Below, piece by piece: positions 34,081 to 41,297 of a DNA stretch of 58,279 nucleotides. The number at the start of each line of letters is the position of its first letter. Positions within the stretch are counted from its first letter, which is position 1. The position numbers and the translations under genes were made by a program. This DNA is from JAAZNO01 sp012798275 (GTDB lineage Bacteria; Chloroflexota; Anaerolineae; B4-G1; SLSP01), in assembly GCA_035347995.1 (NCBI GenBank), contig DAOPQD010000011.1:1-58279 (forward strand), given 5' to 3'. The notes under the pieces were generated by a model. That model saw only the letters and a list, made by a program, of their open reading frames with translations. It was not told the origin of the DNA and did not search any database.

Positions 34081-34773
34081 TTAGCGGAGCTGATACCGTC
34101 GCGGTGGTGTAGGCCAGCGGTCGAGCAACAGGACGGCGCTCCAGCCGAGGAGGACGCTGGTCAGGGTCACGGACAGTTGCCCCGGCAGCGCGGCGCCGGC
34201 GCCGACAATGATCTCGCTACTGAGAAGCTGTTGCCCATCCCGCCCCAGGGTTACGATGCGGTAGGTGTAGGCTTGCCCCCGCCACACGGTGGTATCCACG
34301 AAACGGTAGGCTCCCGCAGCGGACGACTGGGCGACCTCCGACAGCAGGGTGAAGTCAGTGCTGCCGGCCGGCGCGCGGTAGATATGGAAACCTGCGATGT
34401 CCCCCTGGCTGACCTGCCATCGCAGCTGGATCCCCGGCTGGAACACCGTCCACAGCAGGCACAACATCGCCAGGGTCACCATCAGGCCCCAGCTGCGAGC
34501 GAGCCACGGCGGCAGGGTCTGGCGTCGCGGCAAGTTGTGGGCGCGGATTTGCGCCATCAGCCGGGCCTGAACTTCGGGAGAGGGGGACTGCACCTGCTGT
34601 CCCTTCACCAAAGTCTGCACCGTGTGCCACTCATTCAGAGTCTGATGCAGCTCGGGGTGCTTCTGCAGTTCCCGCTCTACCTGCTGCTGTTCTGCCGGGG
34701 GAAGTGTGCGGTTGAGATACCACGGAAGCAGGGCTGCCAGCTTGCTGCGGTGTGATTTGCGAAGGATACGCAT
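34081..34773 (-). CDS. Anti-sigma-like membrane protein with extracellular FN3-like domain
   Basis: A 230-aa protein. Residues 10-55 (LLPWYLNRTLPPAEQQQVERELQKHPEL) match the anti-sigma (zf-HC2-like) fold seen with ECF factors but lack its cysteines. A transmembrane helix follows (about 93-113), then an FN3-like domain (QVSQGDIAGFHIYRAP) and a second transmembrane helix. It lies 12 bases after the ECF sigma gene, so it is the likely inhibitor, sensing a surface signal through the FN3 part. The FN3 type is the same as in the proteins at 29743 and 36995. Confidence 0.75.
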   Translation of the reverse strand: MRILRKSHRSKLAALLPWYLNRTLPPAEQQQVERELQKHPELHQTLNEWHTVQTLVKGQQVQSPSPEVQARLMAQIRAHNLPRRQTLPPWLARSWGLMVTLAMLCLLWTVFQPGIQLRWQVSQGDIAGFHIYRAPAGSTDFTLLSEVAQSSAAGAYRFVDTTVWRGQAYTYRIVTLGRDGQQLLSSEIIVGAGAALPGQLSVTLTSVLLGWSAVLLLDRWPTPPRRYQLR

Positions 34774-34785
34774 GGCCGGTTTCTC

Positions 34786-35355
34786 CTAGAGTTCACTCAG
34801 CCCGTGATTCTTGAGGTATTGCAGCAGAGAGCGCCGCGCGTAGCTGACGCGGCTTTTTACTGTGCCTACCGGGCATTGAATCACCTCGGCGATTTCACCG
34901 TAGGGTAGCTCGTAGAACACCGCCAGTTCCAGCACTGCCCGGTGTTTACTGGAGAGGCTATCAAGGGCCGCGAGGACCTCTCGACTCTTCCAGGCTTCGA
35001 TGGCCTGATCTTCGGGGCCTGCAGTAGCGTCTGCGAGAGGCAACTGTTCAGGATCGCCATGGGAATGTTCGGGGCGTCGGCGCAGCCATGAAACGGCGCG
35101 ATGATGGGCGATGCGGAAGAGCCACGTTTTGACGCTGGCTTCGCCGCGGAAAGAACACGCCTCTTGCCAGAGGACCAGGAATGCATCTTGCAGGAGCTCC
35201 TCCGCCGCGATGTTGTCATGCGTCAGACGCAACAGGTAATTGAAGAGCGGGACGTTGTAGCGCTGATAGAGCTCCTCAAAAGCTGCCTCACCACCTTCAA
35301 TGATGCGCTGCAGCAGTTCCAGGTCACTCAGCGCTTGCAGGGCCTCGTCTTTCAT
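34786..35355 (-). CDS. ECF RNA polymerase sigma factor
   Basis: A 189-aa sigma-70 family protein with region 2 (YNVPLFNYLLRLTHDNIAAEE, then WLFRIAHHRAVSWLRRR) and region 4 (SSKHRAVLELAVFYELPYGEIA, then GTVKSRVSYARRSL). The linker is Pro/Asp-rich. It directly precedes the anti-sigma-like gene. Its targets are probably genes of the surrounding surface cluster, but I could not define a repeated ECF promoter. AGGATT precedes the ATG. Confidence 0.92.
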   Translation of the reverse strand: MKDEALQALSDLELLQRIIEGGEAAFEELYQRYNVPLFNYLLRLTHDNIAAEELLQDAFLVLWQEACSFRGEASVKTWLFRIAHHRAVSWLRRRPEHSHGDPEQLPLADATAGPEDQAIEAWKSREVLAALDSLSSKHRAVLELAVFYELPYGEIAEVIQCPVGTVKSRVSYARRSLLQYLKNHGLSEL

Positions 35356-35429
35356 AATCCTATGTCAGGAGCTGGTTCGAGACTTCGCCGGAGGATAGGC
35401 CGTGTCCGATAGAAAGCCTCATCGCGTGC

Positions 35430-35494
35430 ATAACAAACAGGGGAAAGTGATGGGCTTTCCCCTGTGGGTCAAGGTAGCGGATCACCACGCTACC
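35430..35494 (-). terminator. Terminator of the small peptide gene (two hairpins)
   Basis: A perfect 11-bp inverted repeat (ACAGGGGAAAG at 35437-35447 with 35455-35465) is followed on the minus strand by TTTGTTAT. A second hairpin with 7-bp arms GGTAGCG/CGCTACC (35473-35494) lies between it and the peptide stop. Confidence 0.75.
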
Positions 35495-35520
35495 CGGTCT
35501 GGAAAGTTCGCAGCCTGGAA

Positions 35521-35613
35521 TTACTCAAGGCCGGGCAGTGTGAGAGGCCCGATGGGGCTACCCGCCTGGACTTCCAATTCGCCTTCGAACACGATCATCG
35601 GGGTTTCGTACAT
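35521..35613 (-). CDS. Candidate RiPP precursor peptide with lasso-like leader
   Basis: A 30-aa peptide with a strong GAGGAG site 8 bases before its ATG. The leader follows the lasso-leader pattern YxxPxIxxxGxL: Tyr2, Pro5, Ile7, Gly11 and Leu13. The remaining C-terminal part from Gly18 is GSPIGPLTLPGLE. There is no Asp/Glu at core positions 7-9, so a classical lasso ring is not predicted; Glu30 is the only late acid. It has its own promoter and terminator. A PqqD-like leader-binding protein, an HPr-kinase-like protein and an S26 peptidase are encoded nearby on the same strand. It is too short for homology by eye, so it needs comparative support. Confidence 0.6.
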   Translation of the reverse strand: MYETPMIVFEGELEVQAGSPIGPLTLPGLE

Positions 35614-35824
35614 GGTTACACTCCTCAGGTGATGATTTGAGCTGGATGCTGGAACTGCTCTTCTGACTTTACCTCGCCGCGTGATGCACCTCTTTCCTGG
35701 CGCTTTGCCCAGCACGCAGCTGAAACTGATGTTTGGCAGCATGCCGGTGTTGCTTGTCCCATTTGATCGGCAGTTGAAACGCGCCAGATCCGGCAACAGG
35801 AAAGGACCTTCACGTCATGAGATA
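35614..35824 (-). promoter_or_regulatory. About 200-base 5' leader of the small peptide gene
   Basis: Between the presumed transcription start near 35818 and the peptide ATG I see no convincing gene. An in-frame upstream ATG gives an unconvincing basic extension without a ribosome site. Confidence 0.4.
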
Positions 35825-35830
35825 AGTATA
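35825..35830 (-). promoter_or_regulatory. -10 box of the small peptide gene
   Basis: On the minus strand, TATACT within TTGTGTTATACTTATC. No good -35 is found at 17 bp, so an activator or alternative sigma factor may be needed. Confidence 0.45.
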
Positions 35831-35944
35831 ACACAATTTCGCTTTTACGGTTGCTGCGTTGGCGACCTTGAGGCTCTTTTGGCTGAGCTCCCATGTGGCC
35901 CGGGCGGCCATGGATTGTCGAACAGCTCCCAGGGGGAAAGCGCG

Positions 35945-36226
35945 TTAGCCTTCCGTCAGTACTATCATGCCCCGCTCCAGGAGCTGCGCTGCGAGATGGA
36001 GTACGTCCGCCTGTACCCTGTCCACCGGCGCTTGAAAATCCTGACTGAGCGCCCCGGCGATGTCGCGGAGAGGAGTTTCCCCATTTATATGACGGAAGAC
36101 GGCCGCGCCGGTTCGATTGAGAACCAGGTATTTCCCTTGCGCCGGAGCCACAACGACGAGTTCGTCACCGCTTTCGCGGACGACGACGCCGGGCGCCGGT
36201 TGAACCCGACTATCCAAAGTGAGCAT
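35945..36226 (-). CDS. PqqD-like RiPP recognition protein
   Basis: A 93-aa PqqD-family (PF05402) protein. Visible are VQPAPGVVVRESGDELVVVAP, then YLVLNRTGAAVFRHINGETPLRDIAG and a C-terminal helical part VDRVQADVLHLAAQLLERGMI. PqqD-like domains bind leader peptides of ribosomal peptide natural products; stand-alone members include lasso B1 proteins. GGGAGG lies before the ATG, which overlaps the HPr-kinase-like gene by 17 bases. The candidate substrate peptide lies about 330 bases downstream. Confidence 0.85.
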   Translation of the reverse strand: MLTLDSRVQPAPGVVVRESGDELVVVAPAQGKYLVLNRTGAAVFRHINGETPLRDIAGALSQDFQAPVDRVQADVLHLAAQLLERGMIVLTEG

Positions 36227-36998
36227 CAATGACCTCCCAGAAGGTATTGGCTTTGCGAAAGTGCAGCCGATAGGCCGGAATCTCCTGCAGGACTGTCTGC
36301 CAGCGTTGGAGGAGGAGCGGGGCCCGGGCAACATCGGCGTTGACTACCGGGGAATTGGCGACCAGTTCTGCCAGGGCCTGGGCTGAGGAAATCGCTTCTA
36401 ACGCATCCTGCGGGGCCTGGACCAGGCGCAGCAACGCCCGCAGGGGCGCGGCGGTGACTTCGGGGTGACGGCGACGCCCGAAGGGGGTCGCATGGACTTC
36501 CCATCCCGGCGTTGCCGGACGCAACAACAGCAGGTCGTCGTTGAGGACCGGTTGTCCTGTCGAAAGCGTCGCCGCGGTGGATTTGCCGCTCCCCGAAAGG
36601 CCATAGAGGACGTAGGCGACGTCGTGATGGACGATCCCGGCGCCATGTACCAGCAGCGTGCCTTGCTCGAAGGCCGCCAGGGCCATGACGGTGCGGACGA
36701 AATAGGAGAGGTCGCTGGCCGTGGCCGCCGGGTGCGCCCTGAGGGCGGCTTTCCCCTCGGCGAGGGCGATGACGCCCGCAAACCCCGGCGCCTCCAGATA
36801 GCAGACGCCGTCCGCGAAGCGGGGTCGCGCTTCAAAGTAGGGGCCGGCCGGTGCTGGAAGGGTGGCATCCGGCAGGAGCTGCACCGGCATCCCCGGCTCC
36901 GGTCCGTTCCATGTCGCCCAGGCGGCGTCAAGGGGGACGAGCCAGTCTTCCGGCCCCTCGAGGGCGAGGCTGATTCCACCTATCTCTAGCGTGCTCAT
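36210..36998 (-). CDS. HPr-kinase-like P-loop protein
   Basis: A 262-aa protein with a Walker A motif in YVLYGLSGSGKSTAATLS near residue 140 and VLNDDLLLLRP shortly after, the HPr kinase/phosphorylase C-domain arrangement. LVHGAGIVHHDVAYV just before it is also typical. Stand-alone proteins of this type occur in RiPP clusters, where some phosphorylate the precursor, but this activity is not shown here. The ATG overlaps the upstream FN3 gene stop by 4 bases; PqqD overlaps its end by 17. So the three genes are one coupled operon. Confidence 0.8.
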   Translation of the reverse strand: MSTLEIGGISLALEGPEDWLVPLDAAWATWNGPEPGMPVQLLPDATLPAPAGPYFEARPRFADGVCYLEAPGFAGVIALAEGKAALRAHPAATASDLSYFVRTVMALAAFEQGTLLVHGAGIVHHDVAYVLYGLSGSGKSTAATLSTGQPVLNDDLLLLRPATPGWEVHATPFGRRRHPEVTAAPLRALLRLVQAPQDALEAISSAQALAELVANSPVVNADVARAPLLLQRWQTVLQEIPAYRLHFRKANTFWEVIDAHFG

Positions 36999-37459
36999 AC
37001 TTCGGGAGGGCCTGGCGTTTGATCTTGCGCGGTGGGAGCCGGCTTGCGCAGTGGGAGCACAAATCCCAGGAGGGCCAGGCTGGCACCGGCGCCCAGGGCC
37101 AGCAGCCACCCCGGTCCTGCCAGCGAAGTCACCGTCTGCGAGTAGCGCTCTCCTCCTCCCGTGAGGTTGACTTCCTCCAGCTGGTAGTAGTACCGTCGGC
37201 CCCAGATAAGGCCGGTGTCTTTGTAGCTGTATTTTGCGCCCACCAGGGGATCGCCCCTGGCCGGGATGAGCTCCGGGCTGATCAGGGTGAAGGGACCTTC
37301 AGGATTGTCGCTGCGGTAGAGGCGGAAACCGGCCGCATCTACTTCACTGGCAGTTTCCCAGGTGAGCGTGACCTGCGACGGCGTTGTGACACGTACCAGG
37401 GTCACGCCCAGGATGAAAGGGAGGAGAATCCAGAGGATCCGCTTGACGCTGTTGTTCAT
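36995..37459 (-). CDS. Small FN3-domain membrane protein
   Basis: A 154-aa protein: N-terminal signal/transmembrane segment (ILWILLPFILGVTLV), one FN3-like domain with VTLTWETASEVDAAGFRLYRS, and a C-terminal transmembrane helix followed by a short Pro-rich cytoplasmic tail. The FN3 sequence is closely related to those in the proteins at 29743 and 34081. The function is unknown. It leads the FN3-HPrK-PqqD operon. GGGAG precedes the ATG at 37459. Confidence 0.7.
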   Translation of the reverse strand: MNNSVKRILWILLPFILGVTLVRVTTPSQVTLTWETASEVDAAGFRLYRSDNPEGPFTLISPELIPARGDPLVGAKYSYKDTGLIWGRRYYYQLEEVNLTGGGERYSQTVTSLAGPGWLLALGAGASLALLGFVLPLRKPAPTAQDQTPGPPEV

Positions 37460-37555
37460 GCTATGCTCCCAAATCACGGGATCGGTATTACTCTGGGCCC
37501 CCATGGTAAAAAATTACCTGCGCTGCCCGGCGCTATCTTACTTCCGATAAGTTTT

Positions 37556-37583
37556 ATTATACCGCGTATGATAGTTCAGACAA
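37556..37583 (-). promoter_or_regulatory. Promoter of the FN3-HPrK-PqqD operon
   Basis: On the minus strand, TTGTCT (37578-37583), a 16-bp spacer and a perfect TATAAT (37556-37561), about 100 bases before the FN3 gene. The divergent rarA gene has a TATACT at 37642-37647. Confidence 0.6.
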
Positions 37584-37666
37584 CGCGGGCGGCCCGGCGC
37601 GGGGACGGAGGTCGGTCGTTTGCTCCTTTTGATGACCCGATTATACTTGAGGCTGAGGTGAGCCAG

Positions 37667-38986
37667 ATGGACTTGTTTGAGCACGCGCGTCAGGAGGAAA
37701 CACGTCGGGAAGCGCCCCTCGCGGCACGGATGCGTCCGCGCACGCTGGACGAGTTCGTGGGGCAGGAGGCGATCGTCGGCCCCGGCCGCCTGTTGCGTCG
37801 GGCGATTGAAAGCGATCGGCTCTTTTCTTCGCTCATTTTCTGGGGGCCGCCTGGGACGGGGAAGACGGCCCTGGCGATGATCATCGCCCATATGACGCAG
37901 GCCCATTTTGTGACGTTGAGCGCCGTCCTCGATGGGGTCGCGGACCTGCGACGAGTGGTGGATGAGGCGCGCGAACGGCGGGGGATGTATGGCCAGCGGA
38001 CGATTTTGCTGGTAGACGAGATTCACCGCTGGAACAAGACGCAGCAGGATGGGCTGTTGCCGGTGGTGGAGGATGGCACGATTACCCTCATCGGCGCGAC
38101 GACGGAGAATCCCTACTTCTCGATCATCAGTCCGCTGATCAGCCGTTCGCGGATTTTCCGTTTTCAGGCGCTTTCCCGTCCTCAGATCGAGCAGTTGCTG
38201 CGCCGCGTTCTGGAGGATTCGGAGCGCGGCTATGGCAGGCGACGCATCGAAATCACCCCCGAAGCGTTGGAGCATCTGGCAGAAATTGCGGACGGCGATG
38301 CGCGCACCGCGCTCAATGCGCTGGAACTGGCAGTGGAATCCACCCCGCCGGACGCTGACGGCGTGTGTCACATCACGCTGGAGGTGGCGGAGGAATCCAT
38401 CCAGAAGCGCGCTTTGAGCTACGACAAATCGGGCGACGAACATTACGACACGGTGAGCGCGTTCATCAAGTCGGTGCGAGGTTCCGATCCCGACGCGGCG
38501 CTCTATTACCTGGCGAAGATGATTGCGGCGGGAGAGGATCCGCGTTTCATCCTGCGGCGTCTGTTGGTGCTGGCCGCGGAGGACGTGGGCCTGGCGTCGC
38601 CGATGGCGATTGTGGTGGTGGAGGCGTGCGCGCAGGCCTTCGAGTGGGTGGGGATGCCGGAGGGGCAATATCACCTCGCTGAGGCGACGCTCTATCTGGC
38701 AACAGCTCCCAAATCCAATAGCGTGGGCGCGTATTGGCAGGCAGTCGCGGAGATCGAAGAGCACGGCTATCGTCCGCCGCCCGTCTATTTGCGGGACACG
38801 CACACCCTGTTGGATAGCGAAAAACACCTCGCCAGGGCTTACAAATATCCTCACGATTACCCGACCGGTTGGGTAAAGCAGCGTTATCTGCCGGAGGGCG
38901 TGGAAGGCGGTTGGTTCCGTCCCAAAGGGCATGGCCACGAGCAGCGGATTCTGGAGACGCTCAAGCAGCTGCAACAGGAGAAGTGA
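37667..38986 (+). CDS. rarA: Replication-associated recombination protein RarA (MgsA family AAA ATPase)
   Basis: A 439-aa AAA+ ATPase related to clamp loaders and acting at stalled replication forks. Walker A is FWGPPGTGKTALA near residue 60, Walker B is LLVDEIHRWNKTQQD near 115, sensor 1 is LIGATTENPYFS near 142. The MgsA C-terminal domain has EDVGLASP, APKSNSVGAYW and a late YKYPHDYPTGWVKQRYLP. I start at the ATG at 37667, where RarA homology (DLFEHAR) begins; the frame is open far upstream over the divergent gene, without support. Confidence 0.93.
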   Translation: MDLFEHARQEETRREAPLAARMRPRTLDEFVGQEAIVGPGRLLRRAIESDRLFSSLIFWGPPGTGKTALAMIIAHMTQAHFVTLSAVLDGVADLRRVVDEARERRGMYGQRTILLVDEIHRWNKTQQDGLLPVVEDGTITLIGATTENPYFSIISPLISRSRIFRFQALSRPQIEQLLRRVLEDSERGYGRRRIEITPEALEHLAEIADGDARTALNALELAVESTPPDADGVCHITLEVAEESIQKRALSYDKSGDEHYDTVSAFIKSVRGSDPDAALYYLAKMIAAGEDPRFILRRLLVLAAEDVGLASPMAIVVVEACAQAFEWVGMPEGQYHLAEATLYLATAPKSNSVGAYWQAVAEIEEHGYRPPPVYLRDTHTLLDSEKHLARAYKYPHDYPTGWVKQRYLPEGVEGGWFRPKGHGHEQRILETLKQLQQEK

Positions 38987-39060
38987 GCTGACGCCGGCTC
39001 TCTTCTCACGGCTCGCTATTCTTGAAGGCGTTGATATGTTCCTGCGGCACACTACCGCAA
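38987..39060. repeat. Partial leader-repeat word upstream of the UPF0173 gene
   Basis: CTCTCTTCTCACGGCTCGC followed by TATTCTTGAAGG repeats the 3' end of the leader-repeat family, just before a fuller copy at 39061-39143. The inverted pair TGCGG/CCGCA brackets 39040-39058. Confidence 0.5.
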
Positions 39061-39143
39061 ATGAAAATGTGAGTTCCGAGCTGTGAGTCGTAATCGAAGG
39101 CTGTAGGACTCTCTTCTCACGGCTCTTTATTTTCCGAGGAGGC
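39061..39143 (+). repeat. Heptad-phased leader repeat, copy B (carries the UPF0173 SD)
   Basis: ATGAAAAT, GTGAGTT, CCGAGCT, GTGAGTC, GTAATCG, AAGGCTG, then CTCTTCT, CACGGCT and TATTTTCCGAGGAGG. This parallels the minus-strand copy at 8841-8941 word by word and again ends in the ribosome binding site of the next gene (ATG at 39148). Confidence 0.75.
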
Positions 39144-39147
39144 GAAG

Positions 39148-39828
39148 ATGAAACTGACCTGGTATGGACATTCGACCTGGCAAGTGACTATCGGGGAGGT
39201 GGGGATCGTGATTGATCCGTTCTTCAATCACAATCCGCTGGCGCCCATCAAGGCGGAAGAGGTGGAGGCGCAGTACCTGGTGCTCACGCATGGACATGGG
39301 GATCACCTGGGCGACACGGCCCTCATCGCCCGGCGCACTGGCGCGACGGTGATCGCCAATGCCGAAATCTGCGGTTGGTTGCAACGGCAGGGCCTCGAGA
39401 GGGTGCATCCGCAGCATCTTGGAGGCGGCTTTCACTATCCCTTTGGCTATCTCAAGTTGACCATCGCCGTGCACGGCTCCTCGTTGCCGGACGGCTCGTA
39501 TGGGGGAATGCCGGCTGGGGTGCTCATCAGCGCCGAAGGGAAGAAGCTCTATCACGCCGGCGATACGGGCCTCTTTGCCAGCATGGCGCTCATCGGCGAA
39601 GAGGGACTGGATGTGGCGTTGTTGCCCATCGGCGATAACTACACGATGGGCCCGGAGGACGCGCTGCGCGCCGTCAAGCTCCTGCGTCCCAAGGTGGCGA
39701 TTCCCATGCACTATGGGACCTGGGACCTGATCGCGCAGGATCCTCACGCCTGGGCGGAACGGGTACGGCGCGAGACGGACACGCAACCGTATGTCATGCA
39801 GGTTGGGGAGACCTACACCGTACTTTGA
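39148..39828 (+). CDS. UPF0173 metal-dependent hydrolase
   Basis: A 226-aa metallo-beta-lactamase-fold protein. The metal motif is THGHGDHLGD near residue 49, with YHAGDTGLF near 138 and IPMHYGTWD near 191 giving further ligands. It starts with MKLTWYGHSTW, typical of UPF0173/YtkL. The substrate is not established. It overlaps the next gene by one base (TGATG), so the two are coupled. Confidence 0.9.
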   Translation: MKLTWYGHSTWQVTIGEVGIVIDPFFNHNPLAPIKAEEVEAQYLVLTHGHGDHLGDTALIARRTGATVIANAEICGWLQRQGLERVHPQHLGGGFHYPFGYLKLTIAVHGSSLPDGSYGGMPAGVLISAEGKKLYHAGDTGLFASMALIGEEGLDVALLPIGDNYTMGPEDALRAVKLLRPKVAIPMHYGTWDLIAQDPHAWAERVRRETDTQPYVMQVGETYTVL

Positions 39829-40310
39829 TGTTGACCGATCCGATCACTACTTGTGTTGCGCAGCTGCTCACCGAATCGGCGGAAGTTTTCGTGCCGTTTG
39901 AGCAGATCTATGAAGCGCTAGAGCGTGAGGGCCTGCTGGCGCACTTTGACGCCCCGACCTTGCTGGAATTCCTGGAGGACGTCGAGGATTTTCAGGTGTT
40001 GGGGAGTTTCTCGCACCTGGGTTTCCTCGACGCCGAAACCGCGACTGGCCTGGAGTTGCTCAGCAACATGACCGGTCCGTGGGTGGTGTTGCGCGCGCGT
40101 CTCTCGTCGCCGGCGACGACGATGGGAGAATTGTTGCGCCATCTGCACCAGATCAACCATGCCATCGAGCTTGCCTGGTATCAAACGGAGACGGTACCAG
40201 AAGCGCAAGAGGATCTGCTGGGCCTCCTGCTGTTAGGGGATCTGCTGGAGCGCAAAGTGCGCCTGGCTCTGGCTACGGCGCTGCAGGAACACACGGACGA
40301 AGGTCTCTGA
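39828..40310 (+). CDS. Small helical protein of unknown function
   Basis: A 160-aa protein I do not recognise. It is mostly alpha-helical and acidic, with PFEQIYEALEREGLLAHFD followed by LLEFLEDVEDFQVLGSF, which could be a winged-helix-like N-terminal fold. The C-terminal half is a long helical region. No cysteines cluster and no signal peptide is seen. It starts one base inside the UPF0173 stop, so co-expression is expected. Confidence 0.7.
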   Translation: MLTDPITTCVAQLLTESAEVFVPFEQIYEALEREGLLAHFDAPTLLEFLEDVEDFQVLGSFSHLGFLDAETATGLELLSNMTGPWVVLRARLSSPATTMGELLRHLHQINHAIELAWYQTETVPEAQEDLLGLLLLGDLLERKVRLALATALQEHTDEGL

Positions 40311-40418
40311 GACTTGGGACGAGGTCCTTCTTCTCACGGCTGGCGCGGTCCAAACGCGCTTTCCAGCCCTGGCGATACTACGCGGCGGGGCTGGATGCCC
40401 TGGCGGGGGTGACCCTCC

Positions 40419-41201
40419 GTGGCGAAATGGCGTTGTCGGCAGAAGCGAGCTGACGCCAGGCGTCGCACCTGGCTGGCGCTGCTGTTGCTCTCGCTAGGCC
40501 TGACGAGCTGCTTCTCGCGTGCGGACCCCCTGGCGCGCATTCAAGAGGCGGGCGTGCTGCGGGTCGCGCTGGATCCGTCGTTCCCGCCGTTCGAATTTGT
40601 GGACGAAACCAATCAATCCAGTGGATTGGACGTAGACCTGGCCCGGGCGCTTGCGGAGCAGCTGGGCGTCGAAGCGCACTTTGTCACGACGACGTATGAC
40701 GGCCTTTACGATGCGTTGATCGTCGGGCGGGCGGACGTCATCATCTCCGCGCTCTATCCGGATCCGACCCGCACGCGGGATTTTGTGTTCAGCACGCCGT
40801 ATTTCAACGCTGGGGAGATGCTGGTCGCGCCGCTGGATGCGGGTATCACCGGGCCGGCCGATCTCGCCGGGCGGCGGGTGGCGGTAGTCTTCGGCACCGA
40901 TGGGCACATGGCCGCGTTGGAGTGGGAGGCGACGCTGGCAATCTATCAATCCGCCGCGGAGGCGCTGACGGCATTGGCTGCCGGGGAGGTCGAGGCGGCG
41001 GTGGTAGATGGGGTGACGGCGCGGGCGGCGGCAAAATCGGCGCCGCTGCTCACCTTGCTGGTGACGGACGAGCCGTATGTCATCGCTGCGCGCCGGGAGG
41101 ATGCTGCCCTGATTGACCGGTTTGACGCGATTCTCGACACGCTGCGCGGGGATGGCACGCTGGAGACGCTGCTCGACCGGTGGATCGTGAGTGAGCCGTA
41201 G
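40419..41201 (+). CDS. Polar amino-acid ABC transporter substrate-binding lipoprotein
   Basis: A 260-aa SBP_bac_3 family protein. A basic N-terminus and LALLLLSLGLTSC give a lipoprotein signal (Cys near residue 31). The family entry is GVLRVALDPSFPPFEFVD, followed by GLDVDLARALAEQLG and later GRRVAVVFGTDGH. It should bind a polar amino acid outside the membrane. No permease or ATPase gene is adjacent, so it relies on a distant transporter. The GTG start at 40419 is chosen for the signal peptide. Confidence 0.85.
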   Translation: MAKWRCRQKRADARRRTWLALLLLSLGLTSCFSRADPLARIQEAGVLRVALDPSFPPFEFVDETNQSSGLDVDLARALAEQLGVEAHFVTTTYDGLYDALIVGRADVIISALYPDPTRTRDFVFSTPYFNAGEMLVAPLDAGITGPADLAGRRVAVVFGTDGHMAALEWEATLAIYQSAAEALTALAAGEVEAAVVDGVTARAAAKSAPLLTLLVTDEPYVIAARREDAALIDRFDAILDTLRGDGTLETLLDRWIVSEP

Positions 41202-41297
41202 CGGAGGAAAGAGGAAGGGGGAGAGAGGGCGAGGGGGAGAGCCCCATCACCTATTACCCCGCTCCTCTTTACCTATTTCATCACTGTGGAGGGAACC
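41202..41297 (+). repeat. Low-complexity leader before the PAP2 gene
   Basis: A polypurine tract (AGGAAAG, AGGAAGG, GGGAGAG, AGGGCGA, GGGGGAG, roughly 7-base phased) is followed by a pyrimidine-rich stretch with CATCACCTATTACCCC, and then the GGAGGG ribosome site. Confidence 0.5.

Noticed and set aside
35521..35613. Classical lasso peptide call
   Set aside because: The core has no Asp/Glu at ring positions 7-9, and no B2 protease or cyclase gene is nearby. I kept only the leader resemblance.
35614..35796. 61-codon upstream extension of the small peptide
   Set aside because: No ribosome site and a basic composition unlike a leader. The ATG at 35613 has a strong GAGGAG site.
37019..37666. 216-codon extension of RarA
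   Set aside because: It runs antisense over the FN3 membrane protein gene and its promoter. RarA homology begins at 37667.
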